Below, one piece after another: positions 50,678 to 63,500 of a DNA stretch of 64,000 nt. Each line of letters begins with the position of its first letter. Positions within the stretch are counted from its first letter, which is position 1. The notes under the pieces were generated by a model. It did not search any database, was not told the DNA's origin, and was given only the letters and a program-made list of their open reading frames with translations. The stretch covers positions 36,480,727-36,544,726 of the forward strand of contig CANTUZ010000001.1 of assembly GCA_947846985.1 (NCBI GenBank). Direction: 5' to 3'. The stretch is from Fratercula arctica (lineage: Eukaryota; Chordata; Aves; Charadriiformes; Alcidae). The position numbers and the translations under genes were made by a program.

Positions 50678-51500
50678 TGTCATGGGTTAGGCTTCACTAA
50701 CAGCCAAACTCCCCCATCAGCTGCTCACTCACTCTACACACCCCCAGTGGGACAGGGGGGCAAAATAGGAAGAACAACAATGAGAAAGTTCATGGGTCAA
50801 GATAAAGACAGGGTAATTGCTTACCAGTTACTGATGTGGGCAAAAAAGTCCTGACTTGGGGAAAACTAACTTAATGTATTATCAATTAAAAAAAAAAAAA
50901 AACAAAAAAAAACCAAACCAAAACCAAAATAACCCCACCAAACTAAAAACGATGTAATGACTAATTCAGGTAGTTGGAAACAAAAAAGACAAACATTAAA
51001 ACAACACCTTTCCTCCCCCTTTCCCAGGAGCAGCTTCAGTCCTTCACACCAGACTCCTCTACCTCCATCCCATGGGTGCAGAGGCATGGGGAATGCGGGG
51101 TTGTGATCAGCCCAGAAGAGGTCATCTACCACTCCTTCCTCCTCACACTTCTCACCTGCTTCTGCGTGTGTCCTCTCATGGGCTGCAGGGCAATCTCTGC
51201 TCCAGTGCCATGGAGCGCCTCCTTCTCCGCCTCTTCTGACCTTGGTGTTTCCTCTGCTGTTTCTCCTTTTTTTTTTTCTCCCTCTTCTCTGCCTGTGTGG
51301 CATTTTTTACTCTTTCTTAATTGTGTTTGTCCTGAAGCACCACCATCTTAGCTGAGGGACTCAGCTGTGCCCTGCAGTGGGTCTGTTGCAGCTGGCTGGA
51401 ACCATCTGGCATGGGACAGACCCTGGCCTCTCCTCACAAATGCTACCCTGTAGCCTCCCCTCTGCTGCTAAAACTTTGCCACATAAACCCATGAACTACA
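50678..51500 (-). mobile_element. ERV LTR, minus strand, shortened copy
   Basis: The plus strand begins TGTCATGGGTTAGGCTTC and ends CCACATAAACCCATGAACTACA. Between them lie blocks I recall from a GC-rich LTR family common in neoavian birds: CTGCTCACTCACTC with CCCAGTGGGA near 50717-50755, GGTAATTGCTTACCA near 50811, a C/T-rich middle with CCATGGAGCGCC near 51208, and the GTAGCCTCCCCTCTGCTGC end. It is shorter than I remember for the family, so internal deletions are likely. An A-rich CCAAA tract (50887-50940) lies inside. The flanks CTGGCC and TATGAT show no duplication. Confidence 0.8.
50887..50940. repeat. Poly(A) and (CCAAAA)n tract within the LTR
   Basis: A run of about 15 A is followed by AAACCAAACCAAAACC units. 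Because it lies inside the LTR it arose after, or within, the retroviral insertion. Confidence 0.8.
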
Positions 51501-52381
51501 TATGATAATGAATAGTGTCTATACTAGTGTGAAAAGAAAAGATATGTTTGCAAGTCTGAAACACACGAAGTGCCAGCATCTGTTCTGTGCAGTCCTCTAA
51601 AAGCTCTGAAAGCAGGATTTGCAGTATACTCTCTTCCTTTTTACCAGAAAAATAAAGCAAAACACGTAAAGTCATTTCTTTTTTCATTTGCTCACATCTA
51701 TAAGGCACATATTGACATGGGGTTGCATAAAAAAAGAATTAAACCTGACTTTGTGGTTTTTGGGAACTATTTGGGATTGTGTAATAGTATGGAATATTTT
51801 TTATCATATTTTAAAAATAAGAAAGTAAAAATTTTGAAACATTGATTTACTAACATACCTGGAATAAGGACAGTGTAAAGATTCTAATTAATCCTTTGTT
51901 TTAATAAGTAAAATATATCTGCAATAGAAAACTGCATTTTTTTTTTCAGTTGTGCTTGCATTTTTCAGTTGTTTGATCAAACAGAAATTCCTGACTAGCA
52001 AAAGTCAGGCTTTGAAATGTAAATGTTGGTTTAAACATTTATACTCATTGCACGTGCCTACATATAGGTAGTGCTCGATTTGTTCATTGTGTACAATAGA
52101 TCCTTGACCAAGTTGCATAATTTTTCACTTTTAAAATTTCACAGCAAAAGGGCAAGGGGAAGTAGGAGGGAAAGAGGAAGGGGAAAAGAAAGGGGAATGG
52201 GAAAGGCAAGGTAAAGCATCTCAGCTGCTTTTAGAAGCTACTTGCAATCCTCTGCAAGCACTGAGGTAATCTACATCTATCCAGAAGTACAGATATCTGT
52301 AATCTTATATTTGCCTGACAGTGATGGCTTCCTTTACATAGAAGACTTTTGGGCTGATATAAATTTGTCAGAACATATTCC

Positions 52382-52462
52382 TACAAAACAACAAAAAAAG
52401 AAACAAACCATAAATCAAACTAAAGAAGCAAACCAAAGCAAACCAAACCCGACCAAACCAAA
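52382..52462. repeat. (CAAA)/(CCAAA) low-complexity tract
   Basis: CAAA, AAACC and AAGCAAACC units are almost free of T in the second half. Confidence 0.85.
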
Positions 52463-54484
52463 CATTTTTTTCCTCTTTCACCATCAGGATGGAGGCTCAC
52501 TCCCTCCCCTTTTCTTTTACATGAGTAAAAGCTAGTCCCTGAGAGGGAATGCTCATGTGCAGCTGGAAGGCATTAGGTGCATTCCTGAAGGACATCCTCC
52601 AACAGTTTCATTTGAAAGAAATCCAACTGCGTACTCCAACAGTTTCCCTGATATGAACCGAATCAAAATGAGTGTGAACCATTGAGAAATTAATTGAAAA
52701 GCACATTTCTGATCCAAACTAAAACACCAATGGAAGTTCAGCCTGTAAAATAGTTCTCTTGCTTGCATTAAATAAAAGAAAACCATTTACTTACCAGCAC
52801 ACAAAATCACGTTACAGTGACTTAAATATTATAAAACAGGCAAACAGAGAGACAAAAATGGTCTGTTTCATTACATTTAATCTAACTAAGAATTCTAACT
52901 ATTTCTTTGCAAATTTTGGTTATTATTTCTAAGTGTATAAACAGTTCTTCATTGGTATTAACACTGTTCATTGGTGTTAACACTGTGAACTTCTGAAGCC
53001 CATTCATATCTGTAATGATATCTGGGATATAATCCAAAATTTCTCACCTAATTGCTGTAATTATGAAGAAAAAAAAAAAAAAAAGACTGAAGATAGAGAG
53101 GAGAGAATAATAACTCTTTTTTCCTCATGCTTTGTCTCTCTAGATTCCTAGTCTTTCAGAAGCTGACTCTTTTTAAATCTGTGAACTGTAATTAGCACAA
53201 CTGAGCTCTGATCTCTACTTCCATAGCATCAGCAGGAGCAGGCAAGCAAAAGACTTCTGTGGTACTCCTCCTACACTTAAAGTTATGGATGCACTTAAGT
53301 GCTTTGCTGATTTTGACCTAGATGAGGAGCTGGGAGGGAACTTGCTACTTGAGCCACGTACAGTAGTTGTTGAGTGTCTGTAAATTCCACCTCATTGATC
53401 AGCGTATTTCAAGTAGTCATATTATCTCACCACTTACTAATTGATATTCACCCTCCAGTGATGGAGAAAAAAGCTTTAGATGCAGTTTTGTTGTTGTTGC
53501 TGTTGTTAATTTTTACCAATTTTACCAATTATCTTCACCATATTTTAGATAGCTACATTGCAATAAATGTTGATCAACCCAGACATTTGGCTGATAAAGT
53601 CTTTTGACTGTTTCCTCCAGCAACTGAATTTTCTTTAAGTTTAATAAATTGGGTGTATATTTAAGGTGGTCAGCACTCAAACACTTCATTAATAGAGTTG
53701 CATGCTTTACTGATCTTAACAGTTGAATGGTATATTTCATTTGTGTTCATTTGCATAATTTGCTGATTAAACTACATGTTTAATCTGTTGACCTTTACTC
53801 TGTACTTATCCCACATTTACAGAGATGTAATCAATGTGCAGACTTTACTGAATGCAGCTGATGTCTCAAAATTTACTTACACCTTGGAAATTCCATTTAA
53901 AGCTATCAGCACACTGTCTCATTGCTGTTTGTTGGTGTTCCTTCTCTTCCTCCCTAAGGCGCACTGATTGGGTAATCAAACTAATCCACATAGATAATAA
54001 AGAAAAAATATCTATGCTTGCCACAGACTAGATTTAATCCTGGAATGAAGGACGCAAAAACACTGAACCCAAAGTTGCCAAGTAAGGTTGTAAAATCATC
54101 AAAACCAGATCCAATGAGGAAAAAGTGAACAGGCATGGGTTTTTACCTTGGGAAGGTGAAAAGATTATAGAAGATGAAAAAAGTCATATGATGAGGGCTT
54201 TTTAACGGCAGCTATTGAGCTGACTGGTATCTGATCAAACCAATCTGGACCAGAAAAATAAACTTGCTGTTCTTACCATACCATGCATGCCTGACTCGCT
54301 TCTGTGAGCACTGACTCCTGAAATGCTTTCCCTAATGCTGATGATGAGATACCTTGGAGGGGACAAGGGTTGGATGAAGCATCCCTTACAATCTATTTGC
54401 TGAGAAAGAACTTAACAGAGTTCAACTGAAAAATGAGTCCTGGCAGAAAGCCCTGCATCATCGTCATCATCACCATCTTCATCG

Positions 54485-54510
54485 TCTCTCTCTCTCTCTC
54501 TCTCTTTCTC
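54485..54510. repeat. (TC)n microsatellite
   Basis: About ten TC dinucleotides follow a CATCATC-rich stretch. Confidence 0.9.
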
Positions 54511-54706
54511 ATTTTGGTCTCCATCTGGGATCAAAATGCAAGAGCAAGGAAGAAAATTTGGCAAGACCTATATCCAAACCACTCATGGTAGATCAGTCAG
54601 GGAGTGATGTTTTTTATAAAATAACTATTTCACCCTCAACACAGTGTTATTTTCCTATAACCAAAGATTGAAGTCTGTATTCTCAACATCAGTAAACCTA
54701 ATGCCG

Positions 54707-54736
54707 TTTGTTTTGTTTTGTTTTGTTTTGTTTTTC
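54707..54736. repeat. (TTTTG)n microsatellite
   Basis: Five TTTTG units end in a T run, the same unit as at 8764-8792. Confidence 0.9.
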
Positions 54737-54749
54737 TGCTACTTGTCGT

Positions 54750-56770
54750 TTATTACGTGAGGAATCACTTCTTGGTGCTGAAGGCAAGATTAATTCAGAA
54801 CGAAAACAGAGAACATGTGGCAACTGTCTGGTATTTAAGAGCAATATGAACATTCTTGATACATCTGAGGACAAGAAGTCATGTTGCAACAGATCTTCAT
54901 GGATTTTATTGATTGTATGAAGACTGAGTCGTGGAGCTGGGTCCAAGAAAACATTGCTGCATTATCTTCAGAATGTCATCTGCCAACCTCATGGTCAGTA
55001 CTACCCCGATGCAAGTCATATAATGAGTTGTAGTGTGGGAGTCATAAATGCTGGGGAGCTGCCTGCAGCTGGAAGGTCACAGACTACCACTAAGTGTAAG
55101 AATGAACCTTTTGACAGTTATGGTGGTCCTAATGACATTGTTGATGAGATCTAACTCTTGCATCAGTCAGTTTGAATTGCTGACACTGGTGAGAATTTGC
55201 TTTTTTGTTCAAGTAGAGAAATTGCTAGCATAAAATACAAGCATATGCCTCTTCCAGAGAATGAGGTGGACATTCACAGAAGAAAGCCATGGTAAAGATT
55301 TCAACTTGTTCAGCTGGAGAATCCACTTTGGTTTTGCACATCTATATTCCATCTGAGAATCAGGTTGTATAGAGAACACTATAAACCAGGAAGCAGATAC
55401 TGTAAGCCCATTTGAATAAGGCAAGCTAGCCTGTCATGAGTTTTTTGAGAATTCAGTAAAAGTGAACATGAAGAGCTTTGAGTGGGGAGCATACACTGTA
55501 TTGGAGAAAACCTCAAGGAATTCATATCATAGCTGAAGCAACACGACCAGGGGGAAAAAGAGGTTTCTAAAAAACCAAATTCAGTCCCAGATGGGCAGCC
55601 CAAGGCTGACCCAGTCAGTAGCAATCTGGATACCGAGGGCTGTTAGCTCAAATGACAATGTAATAGAAGCTACTGGAATTAAAGCTGAAGAAACAGAATC
55701 AGGAGGGGGCCTGAAAAAATAGCTGGAAGTTTCTGAAATGGAGACCCAGAGGCAGCCAAAATTGATAAAAATGGAAAATGTGCTTGAACTACTATGGAGG
55801 CAAGGCAGTGAACAAGATCCCAGGAGCCTCTACCAGCTGCAATCACCATCTTTGACAAATTGCATCCACTTTTAGAAGAAGTTTCATATCTAAGTAGTTT
55901 TTTATGCCTACTGAAAGTCTGCACAACTGGCATAAGGCAGCAAAAGACTGTAAAGTAGCCTTTGAGCTGTCCAGGCAGGAGGGACAAAGCCTGTCTGTTT
56001 TCAGCACCCTATTCCTACATGAACTTTTTATATTACAATCTGCATAGGGAAAGCTTTATTTAGCAAGTTCAGTATCACAGCAAGTATTGTACCACCAGTA
56101 ATTATGGAACTTGCAGAGGCACAAGGGAATGAGCTTTAGAAAAATATCTATTAATTATATCCTTTGATACCATAAAAGGGAGGAACCAGTGGTCAATGAC
56201 ACATTACTGATTTTTTCACCTTTTAGGTAGTTCTGTACTGTGACAAAAATGAAAGAGTGAACTTCAAGGAACTCACAAAAATTGAAGAAATAAATACAAA
56301 GCTTGCCTTACCTATAAGTATTTAGAAACTAGTTCTCAGGAACAAAAAAACAGGAAAAAAATATAGAAACTTCACTATGCGTAAAGAAAGAGAAGATAAA
56401 TAAAAATAATCAGACACAAGCTTAGCTTTCATCTCCAAAGTCTTATAATACCCCACATTTGTGTGGATTGGCAAGGCTTCTGGAGCCATAATACCCTATG
56501 TTGGTAAAAAGTGCATCTGAACCTCAGGTTGTCCAGCCAAATGCACAACAGAAACCACAGCAAATTATAAATATGCTTAAGGTGGAGGGAGTCAGATATT
56601 TCTTATCAAGAGACATAACCCCAGGTGAAGAAGTAATAGTCATTGCTGTGAAAAAAAATAGAAACACCAGTACTGACAGAAAGATAGCAAGAAGGTATAA
56701 AAAGCCCCTCACAGTAAGAAAACTGAGTCAGCTATGTGTTACGTCAAATTATAGTAATATATAGTATTAT
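54750..56770 (+). other. Unidentified protein-like stretch, possibly a decayed pseudogene
   Basis: Composition is less AT-rich than the neighbourhood and several short frames look protein-like: 54954-55154 (with HGQYYPDASHIMS), a discontinuous frame near 55500-55640 (GENLKEF, then KKPNSVPDGQPKADP) and 56498-56764 (with VRYFLSRDITPGEEVIV). They lie in different frames and are separated by stops. I recognise no family. RDITPGEEV faintly resembles the end of SET/PR domains, but the rest does not follow. A very old processed pseudogene, a decayed transposon or chance are all possible. Confidence 0.25.
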
Positions 56771-59700
56771 AGTAAAAATAACTGTGCGAATTTCATAAGC
56801 TACAGTGGCAGAAATATTCAGTGAAAACCTTAGCATTAAGAATATGGAGGAAAGCATTTTGGGAAGATATTAGAAAGGAAAAGAACTCAATGAATTTCAT
56901 ACATTTAGGGAGATAGTAAGATAGATTACGTGATAAATGGCTGCACCTGATGCATCTTACTCCATAAAATTATTCTTACTAATCTGTTTCATAACCTTTG
57001 CCTAGAGTATCTGAAAGGAACTCCTCTTTGAAAACAGGTGTCTGTAGAGGGACGTTCACATGAGGAAAGTTGGGTTGCTAGTGGAGATCCACGAGTTGCA
57101 TGCTCTAAGTACTGAGCTAAAGCACATCTACCCTTCTGCAGGTTCTCTAGGGCTGTAGCAAATTTATGATTAGTTTGAGAAACATTTTTACTGGTCTAAT
57201 AGGCAGAGTGAGGTAAAGGACTACTGCAGACTGTGATATATTTCAGAAGCAGAAAAGGACTGTAGAGATTTGTTTCTTTTTATTAAGGAACAGTTCTCTG
57301 GAGCTGAAATGGATATACTCGATCCATTCTTAAGTGTGACCAAAGCAGGGAAATGTTCATATCTCTTGTTCCCTTCTCTATCTTAATATATGTCTCTCAT
57401 ATAACATTTACACTAATATTGTCTGTATGTGAATTGTAAAAACACACAGCAAACTGTAAATACATACTCCATTTTAAGGTGTGGTAAGTCTTAAAAAACA
57501 AGTCTTAGATCACTCTCGTAGTGCACAGCATCCCAATATAATAGAATTCCTAAACATAAAAGCGAATTTTCTCCATTCTTGGAATATTTAAGAGACACTG
57601 TTAATATAGCCTGGCTATGTTAAATAAATTAAGAAGTCTTGTAAATTCTGTGCTTAAGAAAGACCAGAAAGTCTTCTGGTAGCCTGATTTGCCTACAAAA
57701 TGCTCAGCAAAGTGCAGACCATTAGACAACCTGTGTGAATCCAGATGCCTCCCAACATATTTATGACAAAGTGATGCTCTGTTGTCATTTTATTTTCATT
57801 ATAACTAAGAAAATTCACTCAATTTACCTAAAACCCCTGGTGTAGTATTCCATATTATGAAAAAAAATAAAAATCCCAGGGTTTAGGTTTAGGTGGTTTT
57901 AGTTTGGTTCCTCAAACTGAGTATCAAAATATTGCAATCAGTTTAATTAACATAGAACATAGTGTGACTACCAATTTTATTGAAAATGAAGAATCCAACT
58001 GGATCATCAAAGTGTGCAGCTGGTTCAGTAAAATATCTAATTGGAACATCAGCCTACAAACTGCAATACATAGGCTACAGTTGTACACTTTGAGGCACTA
58101 AAATCTGCAGCTGAATCAATAAAATATTGTTTATAAGGTGGGGGGGGTATAAAAAAAAAAAAAACGAAACCAATGAAAATATGTAAGTGAATCAGGAAGA
58201 TGTTAAATGTGAACAGTAAAAAAGGCCAGGCATTATGTAAACACTGTAACTACTATAGTGTAAGTTGTGCAACAAAATACATGAAAGCAAAACTAACAAC
58301 ATTTACAAAATAGTATTTCAGAACAATATGCCAAGCAAAAAATAGCCTAGCAGGAATTTAGCTTTGAATGCCATTTCTTTGTTGAATGTCTATGAAGTGT
58401 GGTTGCAGTGATGCTTTTTGGCTATTGCTAACAAAAATCATAAAGAGGAGATAAACAAAAGGATGACTCTTCTTAATAGAGCCTTTAGTCATGCCATGTG
58501 CTATGTGTGTTTTTCATGGCGTATCTCACCTTGTCTTGGCAGCTCATGAGGATAGTCATTATTTAACAAAATAATGACTAGAAGTGACAACTATTTTTGA
58601 GTTATCTTCCTACTAGACACTGCTGTTGACTGTCATCAGTACATTGTCTCTATTCATAATTTCACAAACCAGGATCTGAGGCTAGATCTGAAATTGATGT
58701 AAGTCATATGTAAGTCAGTCCAGCTCCACTGAACTCATGATTTACACTGGCAAAGGATTTATGTCAACTGTGGGTCTGATCTTCCCAATGTAAGTCTGAG
58801 ACATTTCTATGAAGTTTTGCTTCCTGCATCAATTTGCATCGGATAAGGGGCAGATGTGCCAGAGTGCTCCAACTGCTGTGAAGTGATGTAAAGCAGTTAT
58901 AAACCCAGCTACACCTGCCAGGTTTATGGCTACTTTGGAATGCTTGGAAGAGTGCAAAGCAAGGAGATTGTATCCATGAATGTAGACTCATGCCTCCTAC
59001 AGCTATATCATTTTGATTTAAAGTTGATTACTCATTCAAGCCTTCATATTTGCTATGTATGCATAGTATGATTTCCTTCTGTCCCCCACAAATCTTTTTT
59101 TTTTTTTTTTTTTTTTCTGAATATGCAATGACTATAGAGATTTCTTTACATTATAGATAAAGAGAAATCCTACAGGTTTTACAGACTATACTTGTGTAGG
59201 AATAAGTCCAGGAATAACTCTATTAAAAGAGTAACACTGTTAAAGTCAATGGATTAAAGTAATGACACTATACTATTGTTACAGAACAGGTACATAAACA
59301 TCAGGAGGGAAATAAAAACATCTATCCACAAAACAGGAACTGCACAGACTAAAAAGAAAGGTACTGAATCTTTTGGAAGTAGATTTACTGTAAATTAGTT
59401 GTATCTATATGGTGAACCAGAACGTATGTTTTAAAATGTTTTGTATTGCTTCTTAGATCTAGGACTAAAAAACATAAGCTATACAAAATAAGCTTTAGAT
59501 TAATTATGTTGGCAAATTTCTGTCAGCATGATCTTTCTCTTAAAAAATTAACAGCTTTTTTCTGGGAATACTTGTAATCCATAAACTCTGTATACTGCTG
59601 CACAATTCTTGATTTATTTATTTTTTAACTTTAATTTAAAGAACGTAAAATAATTTACAAATATTAATTTATCATCAAGAAATAGTGAAGTGTTATTATA

Positions 59701-59960
59701 CCACATTTTCAGAGTGAAACCTGCTGAAAAGAAGATAAAGTGGTATTGTTTCTGTTTTTACTGTTGTTGGTTTTGTTGATGTTGTTATTATTTATTATTT
59801 TTAACATTATTATTAATATTAATATTTAGCAATTAATGTAAGAAACAGGCATGTTTGGGGAGCTATTTCAGAAATCTACTTTAGGGTGAGATAAATCATG
59901 CCTTAAATGCTCTTACTCTTGCAACTGACAAGGGAATTAGAGTGACTAGCACAGATGAGA
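56771..59960. other. Unique AT-rich sequence, no gene seen
   Basis: No element or exon is recognised. A G8 and A14 pair lies near 58139-58164, a run of 22 T at 59095-59116, and an AT/GTT-rich patch at 59758-59828. Confidence 0.5.
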
Positions 59961-60577
59961 AGCCAAGAAGGCCAATGGCATCCTGGGGTGCATCAAAAAG
60001 AGTGTGGCCAGCAGGTCAAGGGAGGTCATCCTCCCCCTCTACTCTGCCTTGGTGAGGCCACATCTGGAGTACTGTGTCCAGTTCTGGGCTCCCCAGTTCA
60101 AGAAGGACAGGGAACTGCTGCGGAGGGTACAGCAAAGGGCTACCAAGATGATGAGGGGACTGGAACACCTCTCTTATGAAGAAAGGCTGAGGGATTTGGG
60201 TCTCTTCGGTCTGGAAAAAAAAGATGACTGAGGGGGGATCTTATCAATGCTTATAAATACTTAAAGGATGGGTGTCAGGAGGATGAGTCCAGGCTCTTTT
60301 CAGTGGTGCCTGGAAACAGCACAAGGGGTAACAGGCACAAACTTGAGCACAAGAAGTTCCACCTAAACATGAGGAGGAACTTCTTTACTTTGAGGGTGGC
60401 AGAGCACTGGAACAGGCTGCCCAGAGAGGTGGTGGAGTCTCCATCTCTGGAGACATTCAGAACCTGCCTGGATGCAATCCTGTGCAACCTGGTCTAGGTG
60501 ACCCTGCTCTGGCAGGGGGGTTGGACTAGATGATCTCCAGAGGTCCCTTCCAACCCTACCATTCTGTGATTCTGTGA
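59961..60577 (+). mobile_element. CR1 3' end, same subfamily as the 28-kb copy
   Basis: Homology starts at AGCCAAGAAGGCCAATGGC and matches 28632-29240 closely all the way to the 3' UTR (TGGACTAGATGATCTCC near 60521) and a two-unit tail, CATTCTGTGATTCTGTGAT. It contains only the C-terminal domain of ORF2. It is a short 5'-truncated insertion in the same orientation as the 28-kb copy. Confidence 0.94.
60004..60497 (+). pseudogene. CR1 ORF2 C-terminal fragment with +2 frameshift
   Basis: The first frame (60004-60231) reads [17 protein letters not shown] and ends in KKDD. Eight A at about 60217-60224 replace the six in the 28-kb copy, and the frame resumes 2 bases over and reads to 60497 ([24 protein letters not shown]). 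The frameshift lies in the A run, a typical slippage site. There are no catalytic motifs. Confidence 0.85.
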
Positions 60578-63500
60578 TGAGGCCATATCCATAGTAAAGA
60601 TCCAAGGTTAGCTGAGGTTAGTGCCACTCAAGAGTCCTAAAAAGAAGGTACGTTCTGCCCTTTGGTGTTTCATTGAGATAATCATTAAAAATCTTCCTGC
60701 AACCAAGTTACTATGCCTGAAAATTTTCATCAGTCTTCCTCTGTCTTTTAGTACTTATTTTTTGTCCACACAGGTGGTTCATTGGCACCAAGATTTCTAT
60801 GGAAAACAATCTAAAGTTCCTGTCTCCTCAGTGGATGTAACTACATTTAGGGGGTGATATACAGTGTCTTTTCAGAGAATTTTGTCTATCGCTTCCAAGT
60901 TCCCTGGGAGAAATTATCTTAACTCACTTGGCCAAGGCATTCCTGGCTCTGTCCTCTGTCCTCACCCTCCCTCTTTGAAATTCCCTTTGGATAGAGCTTT
61001 CACTAACTGCAGTTCCTAGAGGTATCATCCAGGAGGATGGTGCTACATTAACATCATGCCAATGTGCAAATATACTACATGAGGATGAGTACCTCATATT
61101 CATTAAATTTTGCAAGCAATTGAATCTAGCTGGAAAGTACTTCAGTTATTAGTGTGAACTTTAGTCTTGTGGTTCTTCACTCTATGAAAGTCATCATCTA
61201 TTTGCATTTTGTATTTATTATATTTTATAGTTGAATCTTAAGGACAAGAGAGTTCCCAGTAAAGTGCCTGTTTAAATTAAGAATGTTATAAATTCTGTTT
61301 TACAGGCATCTATTCTTTTCATTTCTTGACTGATATGACAACACTTCTCAATGGTCACAATCTCCATTCACACCATCAGGCTTTGTTGGCTATCAAGCTG
61401 GCACAATGTTTCCTTACTACCTGCTTCCCATTGCTATTCCTGTTCTGTATCTCATTTACTATCCTTCTCCAGTTACCTATTTTTCCACTATATCATTCTT
61501 CCTATCTTTTCATCTTATTGGTATTATAACATATATGTCTCATACCAGATCTTTTTGCATTTTTCTAATAGTCGTGGACTCCTGACATTCCTCCTGCTGT
61601 TGATTCCTGAACCTTTTTTTCAGTTATTTTCTGCTTCCGTTCTTCAACTTTAAGAGGTTTTAATATTACTCTTTCACCTCTTCTCCCACCTGACTCACTA
61701 TTCTTTCAGAATACAAGAAAATTCCCTGTGACTCTGCTTCTGTCCTAAACTATCAGACATTCACAGATACATGTCTCCCCAAGTGGCCATTGTAATATAT
61801 ATAAAAAAAAAAAAACAACAAAAAAACAAAACAAACAAAACCAAACAAAAAAAAACCAAACCAAAACCAAAAACGTTATATGCTATGATATATTTTTTTA
61901 ATGCTATGGAATTTAGCATTTAAAGTGCTAAATAGTCTAAATAATGTGGTTGGAAACTGGAAGTAATGTGACACTTTATAAGAACAATATTCTTTCATGA
62001 TGATTATCTAAAGGGTATCAAAAATCTGAAGACGTAGATGTATCAAATTAAAAAATTAAATCCTCAAAACTCACACTATGAATTACCTTGTTAATAAAGG
62101 TCCTTAGGTTCCCCAAATATTTACCTCTGGGCATGAACAAAAACTGCCTGACTCTAAGCATACTTAAGACATATCAGCATTCATGAATTAGATGTTCCTG
62201 TCTACTTGATAAAGTGCTACAGGTATGCTAGAAGCCAAATAACTAATTACTCCATGAAAAATACAACTGCTTAAACCGGAATGTTTGGGTGGTTGTTCCA
62301 AGATGTCCTTTTAGATTGAGATCAAAGGCTCTACTTGCAAAGCACGATGGGTAAAAAAGATGTAGAAAGTCTTCCTCGGACAAAGAAGAAAAGTTTCCAC
62401 CACAAAGATTTTTCCCTTCTGTCAAGAGATACTGACCTTGGTAGTATTATGACAACTAAGATCTGTGCCAGATTTTCGTTAGTGGGAAGAGGGCAATGTA
62501 CCTGCATATAGGTGAAGGCTAAGGATTATGAACTGGGGACTTCAGTCATAACCTTCTATTCAAAATTTCCTATTACCTAGCTTATAAGAAATACTCGGCA
62601 TTTCCTAATGGCTTTTGTGAGCCACTCAGTTCTTTGCAGACATGATACAGAAAACTGAAAGCTTTAATTCACTAAGTAAGACATATAAAGCTGAGGCACT
62701 GCAACAGCTTTAATATTTGAGGAAGAGAGAGAAAAGAATCTACCTTTCAGTCCTGATCTAAAGATTTTCATATTAAGGTAAACAGAAAGAAAAAGATATT
62801 TTACTTTACATCAGAAGAAATCCTACTTGGTAAAAATAAAATATATATCAAAAAAAAAATACAATTCATGCTTATTAGTAAGTAAGATAATTAAATTAAT
62901 GGAGAACTAAAAAGAACCTAATTGCTATGTATTTCTAGAATCGCTCACTAACAGGTAATAAATAGCAAAGACTAACAAGACTGTCAATACCAACAGAACT
63001 ATCTGTACAATTACTAATGAACTTTCTAAGGGGACATTCAAAAAATGTATATATATCAATAGGACAGTGACTAAAACTAGGCACAGACCCTGGTCCAGTC
63101 ATTGCTGAAGCTGGTGGCAATAGGACAAAAGGTCATAATGATTTCAGTTTTTAAAGGCCACATGTGTCAACTGCCTGCAGAACCACCAGATCTTTCTGCT
63201 ATATTCCGCACTCTTGCACTGTTTCCCTACCTTAGCTTTGTAATATTTACTGAGCTATCACATATCTTTACTGCATCAATAGATTACTTCTCAGTGCATT
63301 CATTCTTTTTGGTAAGAAAATAAGTACATAGATCACATCACGCTATACCAGGAAACTAAGTGGTATATACAACAATATTCAAATAGTTAATGTTCCATAA
63401 AAAGAGTGTCTTAAGCAAAGAAAGCACTGTGAATAAGTGACTGTCCAGATATGTGGTAAAGTGATTTCACACACTTTGTAAACCCAGTTCCTCTTGTCTG

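Larger units (their letters stand above)
51501..54749. other. Unique AT-rich sequence, no gene seen
   Basis: There are no mobile elements. Low-complexity parts are an A/C tract (52382-52462), an A run near 53070, a TTG patch near 53490, a TC run (54485-54510) and a TTTTG array (54707-54736). A G/A-rich stretch lies at 52144-52213. Confidence 0.5.

Noticed and set aside
50866..51351. Open frames of 145 and 125 codons on opposite strands
   Set aside because: Both lie inside the LTR at 50678-51500, whose GC-rich U3-type sequence gives long spurious frames.
56498..56764. A SET/PR-domain gene
   Set aside because: Only one short string (RDITPGEEV) resembles the domain end. The upstream and downstream conserved residues are missing and the frame is only 88 codons.
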